Notes under the pieces: model-generated | Seen by the model: the letters and a program-made list of their open reading frames with translations, nothing else | The model's database searches: none | What the model was told of the DNA's origin: nothing | Made by a program: the position numbers and the translations under genes | Shown here: in pieces, positions 7,725 through 16,736 of the stretch | Layout of the letters: each line of letters starts with the position of its first letter | How positions within the stretch are numbered: position 1 is the first letter of the stretch | Assembly (NCBI GenBank): GCA_016704535.1 | Contig: JADIZZ010000004.1 | Span: forward strand, 124,001-188,000 | From: Betaproteobacteria bacterium | GTDB taxonomy: Bacteria; Pseudomonadota; Gammaproteobacteria; Burkholderiales; Burkholderiaceae_C | Length of the DNA: 64,000 nt | Direction of reading: 5' to 3'

Positions 7725-8237
7725 ATGATGGACTTCGGCTTCGACAAGATCGCGCTCATCGGCGCAGTGGCTTTGGTGGTCATCGGCCCCGAGAAGCTGC
7801 CACGCGTGGCGCGCACCGTAGGGGCGCTGTTCGGCAAGGCGCAGCGCTACGTCTCGGACGTGAAGGCCGAAGTGAACCGGTCCATCGAGCTTGAAGAGCT
7901 CAAGAAGATGAAGACGCAGTTCGAAGACGCGGCGCGCAACGTCGAGGACACCGTGCGTTCCGAGGTCAACTCCGCCAGCGCAGCCTTCGAGAGCGACTGG
8001 GCCAGCGCCACGTCGACGACCGGCAGCAACGCCATCGGTCACACCAGCCGCGACAGCGAAGACCCGATGCTCCCGCCGCCGAGCTATGAGCACCCGAAGA
8101 AGAACTGGCGCCTTAAGCGCGGCGCCACGCCGCAGTGGTACAAGCAGCGAGCCGGCATCCGCACCAAGGCCCTCTCGGGCGCGGCGCGGGTGGCCCGCTT
8201 CAGGCCGCCCGGCGTGACGAGCGGACGACCGACCTGA
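7725..8237 (+). CDS. tatB: Twin-arginine translocase subunit TatB
   Basis: Receptor-complex partner of TatC. The protein is 170 residues: an N-terminal transmembrane helix (MMDFGFDKIALIGAVALVVI), the GPEKLPRVARTVG hinge with the conserved Glu and Pro typical of TatB, and a long amphipathic/coiled region to about residue 90. The C-terminal tail ends in a basic segment (KKNWRLKRGATPQWYKQR) shared by betaproteobacterial TatB. It lies 37 bp after tatA and 2 bp before tatC. Confidence 0.95.
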   Translation: MMDFGFDKIALIGAVALVVIGPEKLPRVARTVGALFGKAQRYVSDVKAEVNRSIELEELKKMKTQFEDAARNVEDTVRSEVNSASAAFESDWASATSTTGSNAIGHTSRDSEDPMLPPPSYEHPKKNWRLKRGATPQWYKQRAGIRTKALSGAARVARFRPPGVTSGRPT

Positions 8238-8239
8238 CG

Positions 8240-9037
8240 ATGAGCGGCAACGAGAAGCCCGACGAACTCGCTGGTACTGAAGCGCCTTTCGTCTCGCACC
8301 TGGTCGAACTGCGAGACCGGATCATCCGGGCCACGATCGCCATCGCGGTGGTCTTCGGCGTACTGTGTGTGTGGCCCGGCCCTGCGGGCCTGTATGACCT
8401 GCTGGCTGCACCGATGGTGGCGCACCTGCCCAAGGGCGCAACGTTGATCGCCACCAACGTCATCTCGCCTATCCTGGTGCCGCTGAAGATCACGCTGATG
8501 GCGGCCTTCATGATTGCGCTGCCGGTGGTGCTCTACCAGTTGTGGGCCTTCGTGGCACCGGGCCTGTACTCGCACGAGAAGAAGCTGGTGATGCCGCTGG
8601 TGATCTCCAGCACCGTCCTGTTCATCCTGGGCGTGGCCTTCTGCTACTTCCTGGTGATCCCGGGGATGAGCAAATTCATCCAGGCCTTCGCCCCGGCCAC
8701 CATCACCGCGGCGCCGGACATCGAGCAGTACTTCGGCTTCGTGCTGACGCTCTTTCTCGTCTTCGGTATCGCCTTCGAAGTGCCGATTGCCGTGATCGTG
8801 CTGGCGCGCATGGGCATCGTCACCATCGCCCAGCTGCGCGCCTGGCGCGGCTACTTCATCGTCGCGTCCTTCATCGTCGCCGCCGTCGTCACGCCGCCCG
8901 ACGTGATCTCGCAGCTGGCGCTGGCGATACCGATGTGCATCCTCTACGAGCTTGGCATCATCGCCGCACAGGTGTTCATCAAGCACACCAAGGCGCCGGA
9001 AGACGCTGCCGAAACAGCCGACAAAGCGCCCTCCTGA
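8240..9037 (+). CDS. tatC: Twin-arginine translocase subunit TatC
   Basis: Twin-arginine signal peptide receptor in the inner membrane, 265 residues with six predicted transmembrane helices. It shows the diagnostic FVSHLVELRDRI near the N-terminus, LYQLWAFVAPGLYSHEK in the first periplasmic region, and VVTPPDVISQLALAIP before the last helices. The start is the ATG at 8240, two bases after the tatB stop; frames extending upstream run into tatB. The Tat system can deliver folded substrates to the periplasm for the type II secreton encoded next door. Confidence 0.97.
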   Translation: MSGNEKPDELAGTEAPFVSHLVELRDRIIRATIAIAVVFGVLCVWPGPAGLYDLLAAPMVAHLPKGATLIATNVISPILVPLKITLMAAFMIALPVVLYQLWAFVAPGLYSHEKKLVMPLVISSTVLFILGVAFCYFLVIPGMSKFIQAFAPATITAAPDIEQYFGFVLTLFLVFGIAFEVPIAVIVLARMGIVTIAQLRAWRGYFIVASFIVAAVVTPPDVISQLALAIPMCILYELGIIAAQVFIKHTKAPEDAAETADKAPS

Positions 9038-9097
9038 TCGCGGCGCAGCGGCTGATCACCCTCAAGCCACTTTCGAGGGTCCGGGTCCCCCGGCCCC

Positions 9098-9224
9098 GAG
9101 AAAGGCCTCCCCCTCGGGCGGGGTGAGCCCGCACCGAGCGAGCGCCTGCGCGCTTGCGAGTGGCGGGCGAACGCCTTCCGGCCTGCAAGCCGGAAGGCAG
9201 CGAGCGATAGCGAGCTGGGGGGCC
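9098..9224. repeat. Long imperfect palindrome with an inner 10-bp hairpin
   Basis: The 186-bp gap between convergent tatC and gspF is mostly one complex repeat. The inner part is a perfect 10-bp inverted repeat (GCCTTCCGGC at 9173-9182, GCCGGAAGGC at 9189-9198, loop CTGCAA). The outer flanks AGGCCTCCCCCTCG (from 9103) and CGAGCTGGGGGGCCT (9210-9224) pair imperfectly, and the GCGAGCGATAGCGAG phrase is low-complexity. This looks like a REP/BIME-style interspersed repeat which may also act as a two-way terminator. Confidence 0.6.
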
Positions 9225-10441
9225 TACCTTACCCAGGTGTTGAGCTGGATGATCGGCATCAGCACCGCCAGCATGATCAGCACCACCACGCCGCCCATCG
9301 CGACGATGAGCAGCGGCTCCAGGATGGTGGCCGCCGACATGGCGCGGCGCTGCACCTCTGCCGACAACTGCACCGACGCGCGCAGCAGCATCTCGGGCAA
9401 CTGCCCCGTCTGCTCGCCCAAACGCGCGAACATCGCCAGCAGCCCCGGAAAGCGCTTCTTGCCGGCCAGCGCGCTGGCCAACGGCGCGCCTTCGCGCACC
9501 TGCACCAGCGCGTCCAGCGCGTCGGCACGCATGGCGCGGTTGCCCAGCGTCTCGGCCGCCGCCTGCAGTGCCTTCAGGATGGGCACGCCGGCACCCGCCA
9601 GCATCGCCAGCGTACCGCCGAAACGTGCCGCGTTGTAGCCGCGGGCCAGGCGGCCCAGCAGCGGCAGGCGCAGCACCATCGCATCGGTACGTTCCCGAAA
9701 GGCTTCGTTGCGGCGCGCCAGCACCAGCGCCGTCACGCCGCCGGCGGCCACCAGCGCCACCGCCCAGCCCCAGTGGCGCACGAAGGCACTGATGCCCAGC
9801 ATGGCCACCGTCAGCACCGGCAGCGCGCGCTTGGAGCTGCTGAACACGTTGGCGATCTGCGGCACGACGAAGGTGACGAGCACGATGACAATGGCCATCG
9901 CCACCAGCGAGACGATGGCCGGGTAGAGCATGGCCCCCACGACCTTGGTGCGCAGGGCCTGGCGCTGTTCGAGGTCGTCGGCCAGGCGTTCCAGCACGCC
10001 ACCCAGGGCGCCGCTCTGCTCGCCCGCGGCGACCACGGCCCGGTAGACATCGTCGAACTCGCGTGGCGCCGTGGCCAGTGCACGCGCAAAGGCGCTGCCG
10101 GCGTTGACCTCGCTCTTCAGGTGCGCCACCAGTTCGCGCTGGCGCGGGTGCTCGGTCTCGTCGGCCAGCGCCGTCAGCGCCCGTTCCAGCGGCAGGCCCG
10201 ATCCCACCAGGCCGGCGAGCTGGCGTGTCCACACCGCCAACCCGGTGGCCGAGAACACCCGCCGCGTGAAGCGCGCGCCGGTGCTGTTGTCGTTGGCCGC
10301 CATCGTCACCGGCGTCACGGCCATCGGCACCAGGTCGCGCCCGCGCAACTGCTGGCGCGCGGCCTTGGCGTTGTCGGCCTCCAGCAGGCCGCTCTGCGAC
10401 TTCCCGGTGGCGTCCAGCGCCTCGAAGCGGTAGGCGGGCAT
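9224..10441 (-). CDS. gspF: Type II secretion inner-membrane platform protein GspF
   Basis: Polytopic inner-membrane protein of 405 residues that couples the GspE ATPase to pseudopilus assembly. It starts with MPAYRFEALDATGKSQSG, the normal GspF opening, and contains two T2SSF domains. The first (about 70-195) includes WTRQLAGLVGSGLPLERAL; the second (about 270-395) includes GAGVPILKALQAAAETL. Hydrophobic segments lie near 165-190, 220-240 and 370-395. It is the last gene of the gspG-to-gspF operon, 47 bp after gspE, and ends at the repeat region facing tatC. Confidence 0.96.
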   Translation of the reverse strand: MPAYRFEALDATGKSQSGLLEADNAKAARQQLRGRDLVPMAVTPVTMAANDNSTGARFTRRVFSATGLAVWTRQLAGLVGSGLPLERALTALADETEHPRQRELVAHLKSEVNAGSAFARALATAPREFDDVYRAVVAAGEQSGALGGVLERLADDLEQRQALRTKVVGAMLYPAIVSLVAMAIVIVLVTFVVPQIANVFSSSKRALPVLTVAMLGISAFVRHWGWAVALVAAGGVTALVLARRNEAFRERTDAMVLRLPLLGRLARGYNAARFGGTLAMLAGAGVPILKALQAAAETLGNRAMRADALDALVQVREGAPLASALAGKKRFPGLLAMFARLGEQTGQLPEMLLRASVQLSAEVQRRAMSAATILEPLLIVAMGGVVVLIMLAVLMPIIQLNTWVR

Positions 10442-10488
10442 GTCAGCGACTCCGCCGCGCGTGGCGCGACCTGCGGCGGACGTCGATG

Positions 10489-11925
10489 TCAATCTCGGGT
10501 GACACGGATGACTTCTTCCAGGGAAGTGGTGCCATCGCGCACCAGCCGATCGCCGTCCTCGCGCATGCTCTTCAGGCCGGCGGCGCGTGCCGCGGCCACC
10601 AGTTCTTGCTCCGGCGCGCGGCCGTGCACCAGGGCCTGCACGTGTTCGTCGACGCGCATCAGCTCGTAGACACCGGTCCGACCCTTGTAGCCCGTCATGC
10701 TGCACTTCTCGCAGCCCACGGGGTGCCACCTCGCTTGTCCATCTTCGCCGTCGTCGCCCCGACGCTTGCAGTGCGGGCACAGCTTGCGCACCAGGCGCTG
10801 CGCCAGCACGCCCAGCAAGCTGCTGCTCAGCAGGAAGGGTTCGACACCCATGTCGATCAGCCGCGTCACGCTGCTCGGCGCGTCGTTGGTATGCACCGTG
10901 GCCAGCACCAGGTGGCCGGTCAGGCTGGCCTGGATGGCGATGCTCGCGGTTTCGTAGTCTCGGATCTCGCCGATCATGATGACGTCGGGGTCCTGGCGCA
11001 GGATGGCGCGCAGCGCCTTGGCGAAGGTCAGGTCGATCTTCGGATTCACCTGCGTCTGGCCGATGCCTGCCAGCTCGTATTCCACCGGGTCTTCCACCGT
11101 CAACACGTTGGTCGTGGCGGTATCGACGCGGCCCAGGGATGCATACAGCGTCGTCGTCTTACCCGAGCCCGTGGGTCCGGTGACGAGCACGATGCCGTGC
11201 GGCTGCTGAATCAGTCGCGCGAAAGACGACAGTACCTCGCCATCCATGCCAAGACCTTCGAGCGTAAAGCGGCTCTCGGTCTTGTCCAGCAGGCGCAACA
11301 CCGCACGCTCGCCGTGCGACGAGGGCAACGTGCTCACGCGCACGTCGATGGCGCGGCCGCCGATGCGCAAGGAGATGCGACCGTCCTGCGGCAGGCGCTT
11401 CTCGGCGATGTCGAGCTCGGCCATGATCTTCAAGCGGCTGATCAATGCCGCGTGCAGCGCCTTGTTCGGCTGCACCACCTCGCGCAGCGTACCGTCGACG
11501 CGGAAGCGCACGCTGGAACTGCGCTCGTAGGGCTCGATGTGGATGTCCGAGGCGCCGTCCTTCGCGGCCTGCGTAAGCAGCGCGTTCAGCATGCGGATGA
11601 TGGGCGCGTCGTCGGCGGCTTCGAGCAGGTCTTCCACCGCCGGCAGGTCCTGCATCATGCGCGACAGATCGACACCGCTCTCCACCTCGCCGATCACCGC
11701 CGCGGCGCTGCTCTCGCCGCCGGCATAGGCTGCGGCGATGCGCTGCACCAGCGTGCTGCTGCCTTCGCGCTCGAAGGCAGCGACGTCGAACAGCCGCGTC
11801 ACCTCGGCCAGGGCCGAAGGCGGCGTGGTCTCGGCGGCCCACAGCAGCAGCTGCTCGCCGTCGTCTTCAAGCAGCAGCGTGTGGGCCTTGGCGAAGGCGT
11901 AGGGCAGCGGGTGTCGCACGGCCAT
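10489..11925 (-). CDS. gspE: Type II secretion ATPase GspE
   Basis: Cytoplasmic secretion ATPase of 478 residues that powers pseudopilus growth. Walker A GPTGSGKTTT lies at about 240-249, the Asp box follows, and GEIRDYETASIAIQASLTGH is the His box region. The zinc-finger loop CPHCK...GCEKC that marks GspE/PilB proteins is intact. The N1 domain carries PLPYAFAKAHTLLL, the segment that contacts GspL. The ATG at 11925 was chosen because MAVRHPLPYAFAK is the usual start; it is 13 bp after the gspD stop. Confidence 0.97.
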   Translation of the reverse strand: MAVRHPLPYAFAKAHTLLLEDDGEQLLLWAAETTPPSALAEVTRLFDVAAFEREGSSTLVQRIAAAYAGGESSAAAVIGEVESGVDLSRMMQDLPAVEDLLEAADDAPIIRMLNALLTQAAKDGASDIHIEPYERSSSVRFRVDGTLREVVQPNKALHAALISRLKIMAELDIAEKRLPQDGRISLRIGGRAIDVRVSTLPSSHGERAVLRLLDKTESRFTLEGLGMDGEVLSSFARLIQQPHGIVLVTGPTGSGKTTTLYASLGRVDTATTNVLTVEDPVEYELAGIGQTQVNPKIDLTFAKALRAILRQDPDVIMIGEIRDYETASIAIQASLTGHLVLATVHTNDAPSSVTRLIDMGVEPFLLSSSLLGVLAQRLVRKLCPHCKRRGDDGEDGQARWHPVGCEKCSMTGYKGRTGVYELMRVDEHVQALVHGRAPEQELVAAARAAGLKSMREDGDRLVRDGTTSLEEVIRVTRD

Positions 11926-11938
11926 GGCGCCTGTGCCC

Positions 11939-14098
11939 TCAGCGCTGCGGCGCAGGTGCCGGTACTGGCAGCTGCTCGGCCGACGGCACCGCCGGTGGAA
12001 GCGGTGCCAACGGCTCGCTGGCCGCCGGCCGCGGCGGCAGCACAGGCGACTCGTTGATCGGCATCGCCAGGCTGGGCGTGGGCTGCGTGGTCTGCTGCTG
12101 GCCGCGGATCTGGTCGTAGCGGTCGGCCGAAAAGCGGTTCGCCGCGCCGGCATCGCGCATCACGATGGGCCGCAGGAAGACCATCAGGTTGGTGCGCTTG
12201 CGCTCCCGGCTCTCGCTGCGGAAGAGCGCGCCCAGCCACGGGATATCACCCAGCAGCGGCACCTTGCTCTTGTTGGTGATGAAGCGGTCCTCGATCAACC
12301 CGCCCAGCACGAGGATGGCGCCGTCGTCGACGACCACGGTGTTCTCGATCGAACGCTTGGTGGTCGACGGCCCGGCATTGGTGGTGCCGGCCGCGGTGTC
12401 CTGCTTGACGCTGCTCTGCTCCTGGAAGATGGTCATGCGCACCGCGCCGCCCTCGCCGATCTGCGGCCGGATGCGCAGCGTGATGCCGACGTCCTTGCGC
12501 TCGATGGTCTGGAAGGGGTTGGTGGTGGCGCCGCCGGTGCCGCCGGCGCCCGTGAACTGCCCGGTGATGAAGGGCACGTTCTCGCCGACGACGATCTTGG
12601 CCTCTTCGTTGTCCAGCGTGATCAGGTTCGGCGTGCTGACGATGTTGGTCTCGGCCTGGCTCTGCAGCGCGCGGGCAATCGCGGCCAGCGTCGTGATGCC
12701 GTTGTAGGCGCGCAGGATGCCCAGGTTCAGGCCTTCGCCGACGTTGATCTGGCCCTGCACCGCGCCGGTGTTGATGCCGATGATGTTGCCCTGGCCGCCG
12801 GCCGGCGTGAAGTTGGTGCCGGCCACCAGCCCGGTCTTGTCGCCGCTCTGGCCGAGCAGGCCCTGCCACTGGAAGCCGAAGTCGGCGGCGTCGCCGGCCG
12901 CCACCTCGACGATCATGCTTTCGATGTAGACCTGTGCGCGGCGCGTGTCGAGCTGGTCGATGAGCGCACGCACCTGCCGGTAAAGCGGCTCGGGCGCCGT
13001 GATGATGAGCGAGTTGGTCGCCGGGTCGGCCTGGATGAAGCCGCCGGTGCTGGGCTGCGCTGCGGTGGCAAGTCCGCCACCGCCGCTGCCCAACGGCGCA
13101 TTGGCCTGCACGTTTGGCGTCGCGGCCTGCGGCGTCGGCGTCGATGCGATGCCGGCGCTGCCGCCCGGGCTGCTACCGAAGGCGCCGAAGGCCGCGCGCA
13201 CCACCGTTGCCAGGCGCACGGCGTCGGCGTTCTTCAGGTGTACCACCCACATGCCGCCGCCGGCCCCCAGCAGCGTGCTGGGGCGGTCGAGCTGGGCGAT
13301 CGTGGCGCGCACCAGCGCCAGGCGCGCCGGGTTCGCGGCGCGGATGAGCAGCGAGTTCGAACGCGAATCGGCCACCACCGTGGTGCCGCCGGCACCGCCC
13401 ACGACCACGCCCGGCACGGGCGCGCCGCCGCCGGCGTCGCTTAGGCGCTGCACCAGGGGTGCCAGATCGGCGGCCACCGCATGCTGCAGCGGCACGATGT
13501 CGACGCCGGTGCCTGCGGGGTTGTCGAGCGCAGCGATGATCTTGCCGAGGCGCTGCAGGTTGTCGGCGTAGTCGGTGATGACCAGCGAGTTGCTGGCCGG
13601 GTTGGCATTGATGGTGTTGTTGGCGCTGATCAGCGGCCGCAGCACGGGCACCAGGTTGTTCGGGTTCTCGTAACGCAGCGTGAAGATCTGCGTGATGATC
13701 TGGTCGCCGCGCACGCCCACTTCGCCGATGGAGACGGTGCCGGTCTGCAGCTTGGCATCGGCCTCGGGCACCACCTTCAGCAGGCCGCCGCTTTCCACCA
13801 CCGCGAAGCCCAGGCCGCGCAACGCCGACTGATAGCTTTGCCACGCCTCGCGCACGCTCTGTGGCTGCTCGCTGTAGACCGTGATGCTGCCCTTCACCCG
13901 CGGGTCGACGATGATGGCGCGCTCGATCATCGCCGCGAAGGCCCGCGTGACGCCTTCGATGTCGGCGTTCACGAAGTTCACCGTGACGGGCGCACGCGAC
14001 TTCGGCGCGAAGTTCTGCGCCTGGCTCGGCGCCCACGCGAAAAGCGTCAACGCCAGGGCAACGAGACAGCCCGAAAGGTGCCTTGGGTTCATGCTCAT
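11939..14098 (-). CDS. gspD: Type II secretion outer-membrane secretin GspD
   Basis: Outer-membrane secretin channel of 719 residues. A signal peptide (about 1-29, LALTLFAWAPSQAQ) is followed by N0 (VTVNFVNADIEGVTRAFA) and three N1-N3 domains with Gly/Ala-rich insertions. The secretin core has VPLLGDIPWLGALFR near the C-terminus, and a Pro-rich tail follows. The start at 14098 makes an ATGA overlap with the gspN stop; an ATG two codons downstream is also possible. Placing gspD after gspN rather than first is an unusual order. No pilotin gene is visible. Confidence 0.96.
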   Translation of the reverse strand: MSMNPRHLSGCLVALALTLFAWAPSQAQNFAPKSRAPVTVNFVNADIEGVTRAFAAMIERAIIVDPRVKGSITVYSEQPQSVREAWQSYQSALRGLGFAVVESGGLLKVVPEADAKLQTGTVSIGEVGVRGDQIITQIFTLRYENPNNLVPVLRPLISANNTINANPASNSLVITDYADNLQRLGKIIAALDNPAGTGVDIVPLQHAVAADLAPLVQRLSDAGGGAPVPGVVVGGAGGTTVVADSRSNSLLIRAANPARLALVRATIAQLDRPSTLLGAGGGMWVVHLKNADAVRLATVVRAAFGAFGSSPGGSAGIASTPTPQAATPNVQANAPLGSGGGGLATAAQPSTGGFIQADPATNSLIITAPEPLYRQVRALIDQLDTRRAQVYIESMIVEVAAGDAADFGFQWQGLLGQSGDKTGLVAGTNFTPAGGQGNIIGINTGAVQGQINVGEGLNLGILRAYNGITTLAAIARALQSQAETNIVSTPNLITLDNEEAKIVVGENVPFITGQFTGAGGTGGATTNPFQTIERKDVGITLRIRPQIGEGGAVRMTIFQEQSSVKQDTAAGTTNAGPSTTKRSIENTVVVDDGAILVLGGLIEDRFITNKSKVPLLGDIPWLGALFRSESRERKRTNLMVFLRPIVMRDAGAANRFSADRYDQIRGQQQTTQPTPSLAMPINESPVLPPRPAASEPLAPLPPAVPSAEQLPVPAPAPQR

Positions 14099-14901
14099 CC
14101 TATGGAAATGACGGAGACGGCGCCCTGGCGTCGCCCGATGATGTTCAGCAGGTTGTTCAACACCGCTTCCGAACCGGGCTCGGCGCCGGCCTGGCCGCGG
14201 AAACGCAGGTGCGAGGCCGCGCCGCTGCCCAGGAACTGGCCGCTGCCCGACAGCTGCAGCGCGCCGCTGGTGGTGCTGAGCTGCAGCGTGGCGGCATCGC
14301 CACCAGCCGCGTTGCCGACGAGCAGCAGGCGGTAGCTGCCCAGGGTTTCCAGCGTCGACAGGCGAGAGGCCATGCTGCCCAGCAACAGTTCGGCACGGCC
14401 GTTGAAGCGCCAGCGGCCCTGCACCTGTTCCAGCCACAGGCCGGGGCTGTTGAGCTGCAGCGTGCCGGCGGGTTTCAGCGTGTTCCAGGGCGTGCCCAGG
14501 CCGGCCAGCCACGACGCCGGCCACTGGCCCACCGCCAAGCCCGCGGCGCCCGCCGTGTTCGCGGGCAGTTCCAGGCGCAGCCGGCCCAAGCCCGGCACCA
14601 CGCGCAGCAGCAGTTCGCCGTTCAGGCAGCAGGCCTGACGTGCGCGCAGCGCCAGTGCCGTGCCGTCCAAGCCCAGACGCCAGTGAAGACGCCCCGGAAG
14701 TGCGCTGGCATCCCGGCTGCCGGGGCCACCGGTCAGGACAACCAACGCGCTGCCCTGCCAGACGGTACCGCGCGATTCGGCGAGCAACAGGCGCTCGCCG
14801 CTGGCCTGCGACACCGCACCGGCCAGCCACGCCGCAGGCGCGAAGGCCACCAACGCCGCCAGTGCACCCAGGGCTGCACCCAGCGCCGCGTAGCGCTTCA
14901 A
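14095..14901 (-). CDS. gspN: Type II secretion protein GspN
   Basis: Accessory secreton protein of 268 residues with one N-terminal membrane anchor (about 8-30) and a periplasmic beta-rich domain. The phrases LLLAESRGTVWQGSALVVL and LNLLNIIGRRQG are typical of GspN. It is found only in some type II systems and its exact role is unsettled. The start overlaps the gspM stop (ATGA) and the end overlaps the gspD start, so translation is coupled through L-M-N-D. Confidence 0.9.
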   Translation of the reverse strand: MKRYAALGAALGALAALVAFAPAAWLAGAVSQASGERLLLAESRGTVWQGSALVVLTGGPGSRDASALPGRLHWRLGLDGTALALRARQACCLNGELLLRVVPGLGRLRLELPANTAGAAGLAVGQWPASWLAGLGTPWNTLKPAGTLQLNSPGLWLEQVQGRWRFNGRAELLLGSMASRLSTLETLGSYRLLLVGNAAGGDAATLQLSTTSGALQLSGSGQFLGSGAASHLRFRGQAGAEPGSEAVLNNLLNIIGRRQGAVSVISIG

Positions 14902-15395
14902 GGCGCGCCCCCGATGGCCAACACCAACGTGCCGCTGAAACCCTGCGTGCCGCGCATCAGGCTGGCCTCGACGGGCCGCGCGCGCGCACCGGATCGTGCT
15001 TCGGCCAGCCAGTCGCGCAGCGCACTGGTACCCACGCCGTTGAGCGTGAGCACGGCCCGGTCTCCCTGCAGCGACAGGCGGCCCTGGTCCCCCAGCCGCG
15101 CCGTGGCCGCCTGCAAGGCCGCGGACGCCTGCTCGGGGTTGACGGGCGGTGTGGCGCGCAGCTCACTTGCTTCGGTGGCCAGACGCTGCATGGTCTGCAG
15201 CTGCGCCTCGGCCACGTCCAGCGCGGCCGGCGCGCTGCGCAGCGTATGCAGCGCCGGCTGCACGGCCGCCAGCCACAGCATGCCAACCACCGCCACCACC
15301 AACGCAACCCGTGTCAGTCGGCGGTCGCGCGCCGACAGTGCGCGCCACCGGGCTCGCAGCGGGGCCAGCGCGGCCGACAAGCCGGGGGTGTTCAC
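14898..15395 (-). CDS. gspM: Type II secretion protein GspM
   Basis: Bitopic inner-membrane protein of 165 residues that partners GspL. It has a short cytoplasmic N-terminus containing RWRALSARDRRL, a transmembrane helix at about 30-46 (VALVVAVVGMLWLAAVQP), a periplasmic coiled region and a C-terminal ferredoxin-like fold with LRDWLAEAR. It overlaps gspL by 4 bp and gspN by 4 bp. Confidence 0.92.
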   Translation of the reverse strand: MNTPGLSAALAPLRARWRALSARDRRLTRVALVVAVVGMLWLAAVQPALHTLRSAPAALDVAEAQLQTMQRLATEASELRATPPVNPEQASAALQAATARLGDQGRLSLQGDRAVLTLNGVGTSALRDWLAEARSGARARPVEASLMRGTQGFSGTLVLAIGGAP

Positions 15396-16654
15396 GTACG
15401 CCCCCCTGGCGCAGCCGCGGTGCGGCTGAAGACCAGCCGGCCCTCGGCGAGCTCGGCCTGGAAGCCGCTGCCCCTGAGCCTTTCGCGGAACTGCGTGAGC
15501 TGAGGCTCACCGAAGCCGGGCACGGTGAGTGTCAGTCGGCCGCCCTCGAAACGCAGCGACTGCACCGGGCCTTGGCCATCGGGCCAGGCCGCGGCGGCAG
15601 CGCCCCACAGCGCCTCCAGATCGGCGTCACCCGGACGGCCGGCGGCAGCGCGCAGGCGCTCGTTTTCGCGCTGCATCTGCAGCGGTGCATCCAACACCAC
15701 GCGCACGCCGGGGTGGGCTGCCTTGAGCAGCTGATCCATCGCCACGCGCTTGGCCACGAGCGCCTGGCGCTGCTGCCACGCATAAGCGTTCAGGCCCAGC
15801 AGGTTCAGCAGCAACAACGCCAGCACGCCGTACCGCACCGGCCGCCACTCGGCGCTGAAGAAGTGCTTGGCTCCCTCAGCCAGCGCGCGGGTGCCGCGGC
15901 GGCGGGCCGCGAGGTCGAACTGGCGCAGGTTGGTGCCGGCGGCGGCCGCTTCCAGCGCCCGATGGGCTTCGGTAAGCAACGCCACCGGCGCGCCCAGCCA
16001 GCGCTCGGCGGCGACGGCTGCGGCTGGGGTAGCGCTCCAGCGCGTCGCCGGGGCATCCGGCTGCAGGGCACGCGCCAGCGCGCCGTTCAGCCGCAGCACG
16101 GCCACGCCGTCCGGGCGAGCCAGCGCGAGCCAGGGCGTGGCTTCGGTGCCGGGTTCAATGGTGAAGAAGTGGCCACGCGAAGGCTGCCCCTCGGCCGCCG
16201 GCGCCACGGGCGCCACGACGCGCTCGATGCTCAGACCGGCCGCTTCCAGCGCGGCCAGCGCGGCGGCCAGGCGGGGGCGGTGCGTCACCGCGACCCAGCC
16301 TGGCTGCCCGGGCACGCTGCCTTCACCCAAAGCGAGGTGCAGCGCCTCGTCTTCCTCGAGCAGCGCCTCTTCCATCACGCCCAGCAACGCGGCGCGCATG
16401 CGGCCGGCGGGGGCCCTGGGGATATCGACGCGGTGCCAGCTGACGTCGGTCTCGGCCAGCACCAGGAGCACGTGGTCGGCGCGGGGCAGCAACGCGGGCG
16501 CTGCGTTGCCCTGCTGCGCCACGCTGCGGCCGTCGGTGCTGAGCACGAAGGACCACGTGGTGGGCAGCCTGGGCGTCGTGGCGGCAGCATCGGCGCCGCC
16601 AACGCGGGCAGCCAGGCGCTCGCGCGGGGGCAGCAAGAGGGCAAGGACGGACAT
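15392..16654 (-). CDS. gspL: Type II secretion protein GspL
   Basis: Inner-membrane protein of 420 residues that links the cytoplasmic ATPase GspE to the periplasmic apparatus. The N-terminal actin-like cytoplasmic domain (about 1-265) contains HVLLVLAETDVSWHRVDIPR. A single transmembrane helix follows near 273-292 (GVLALLLLNLLGLNAYAW), and the periplasmic ferredoxin-like domain closes the protein. An 82-bp gap separates it from gspK; a weak internal promoter could sit there but none is obvious. Confidence 0.93.
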   Translation of the reverse strand: MSVLALLLPPRERLAARVGGADAAATTPRLPTTWSFVLSTDGRSVAQQGNAAPALLPRADHVLLVLAETDVSWHRVDIPRAPAGRMRAALLGVMEEALLEEDEALHLALGEGSVPGQPGWVAVTHRPRLAAALAALEAAGLSIERVVAPVAPAAEGQPSRGHFFTIEPGTEATPWLALARPDGVAVLRLNGALARALQPDAPATRWSATPAAAVAAERWLGAPVALLTEAHRALEAAAAGTNLRQFDLAARRRGTRALAEGAKHFFSAEWRPVRYGVLALLLLNLLGLNAYAWQQRQALVAKRVAMDQLLKAAHPGVRVVLDAPLQMQRENERLRAAAGRPGDADLEALWGAAAAAWPDGQGPVQSLRFEGGRLTLTVPGFGEPQLTQFRERLRGSGFQAELAEGRLVFSRTAAAPGGRT

Positions 16655-16736
16655 CGGCAGATGTGACGGGCTCAGGTGGGGTGTGCGTGCGTGGCGGCGT
16701 TGCGAGCCGGCGTATTGTGGCCTCGGCGCACGCTGC

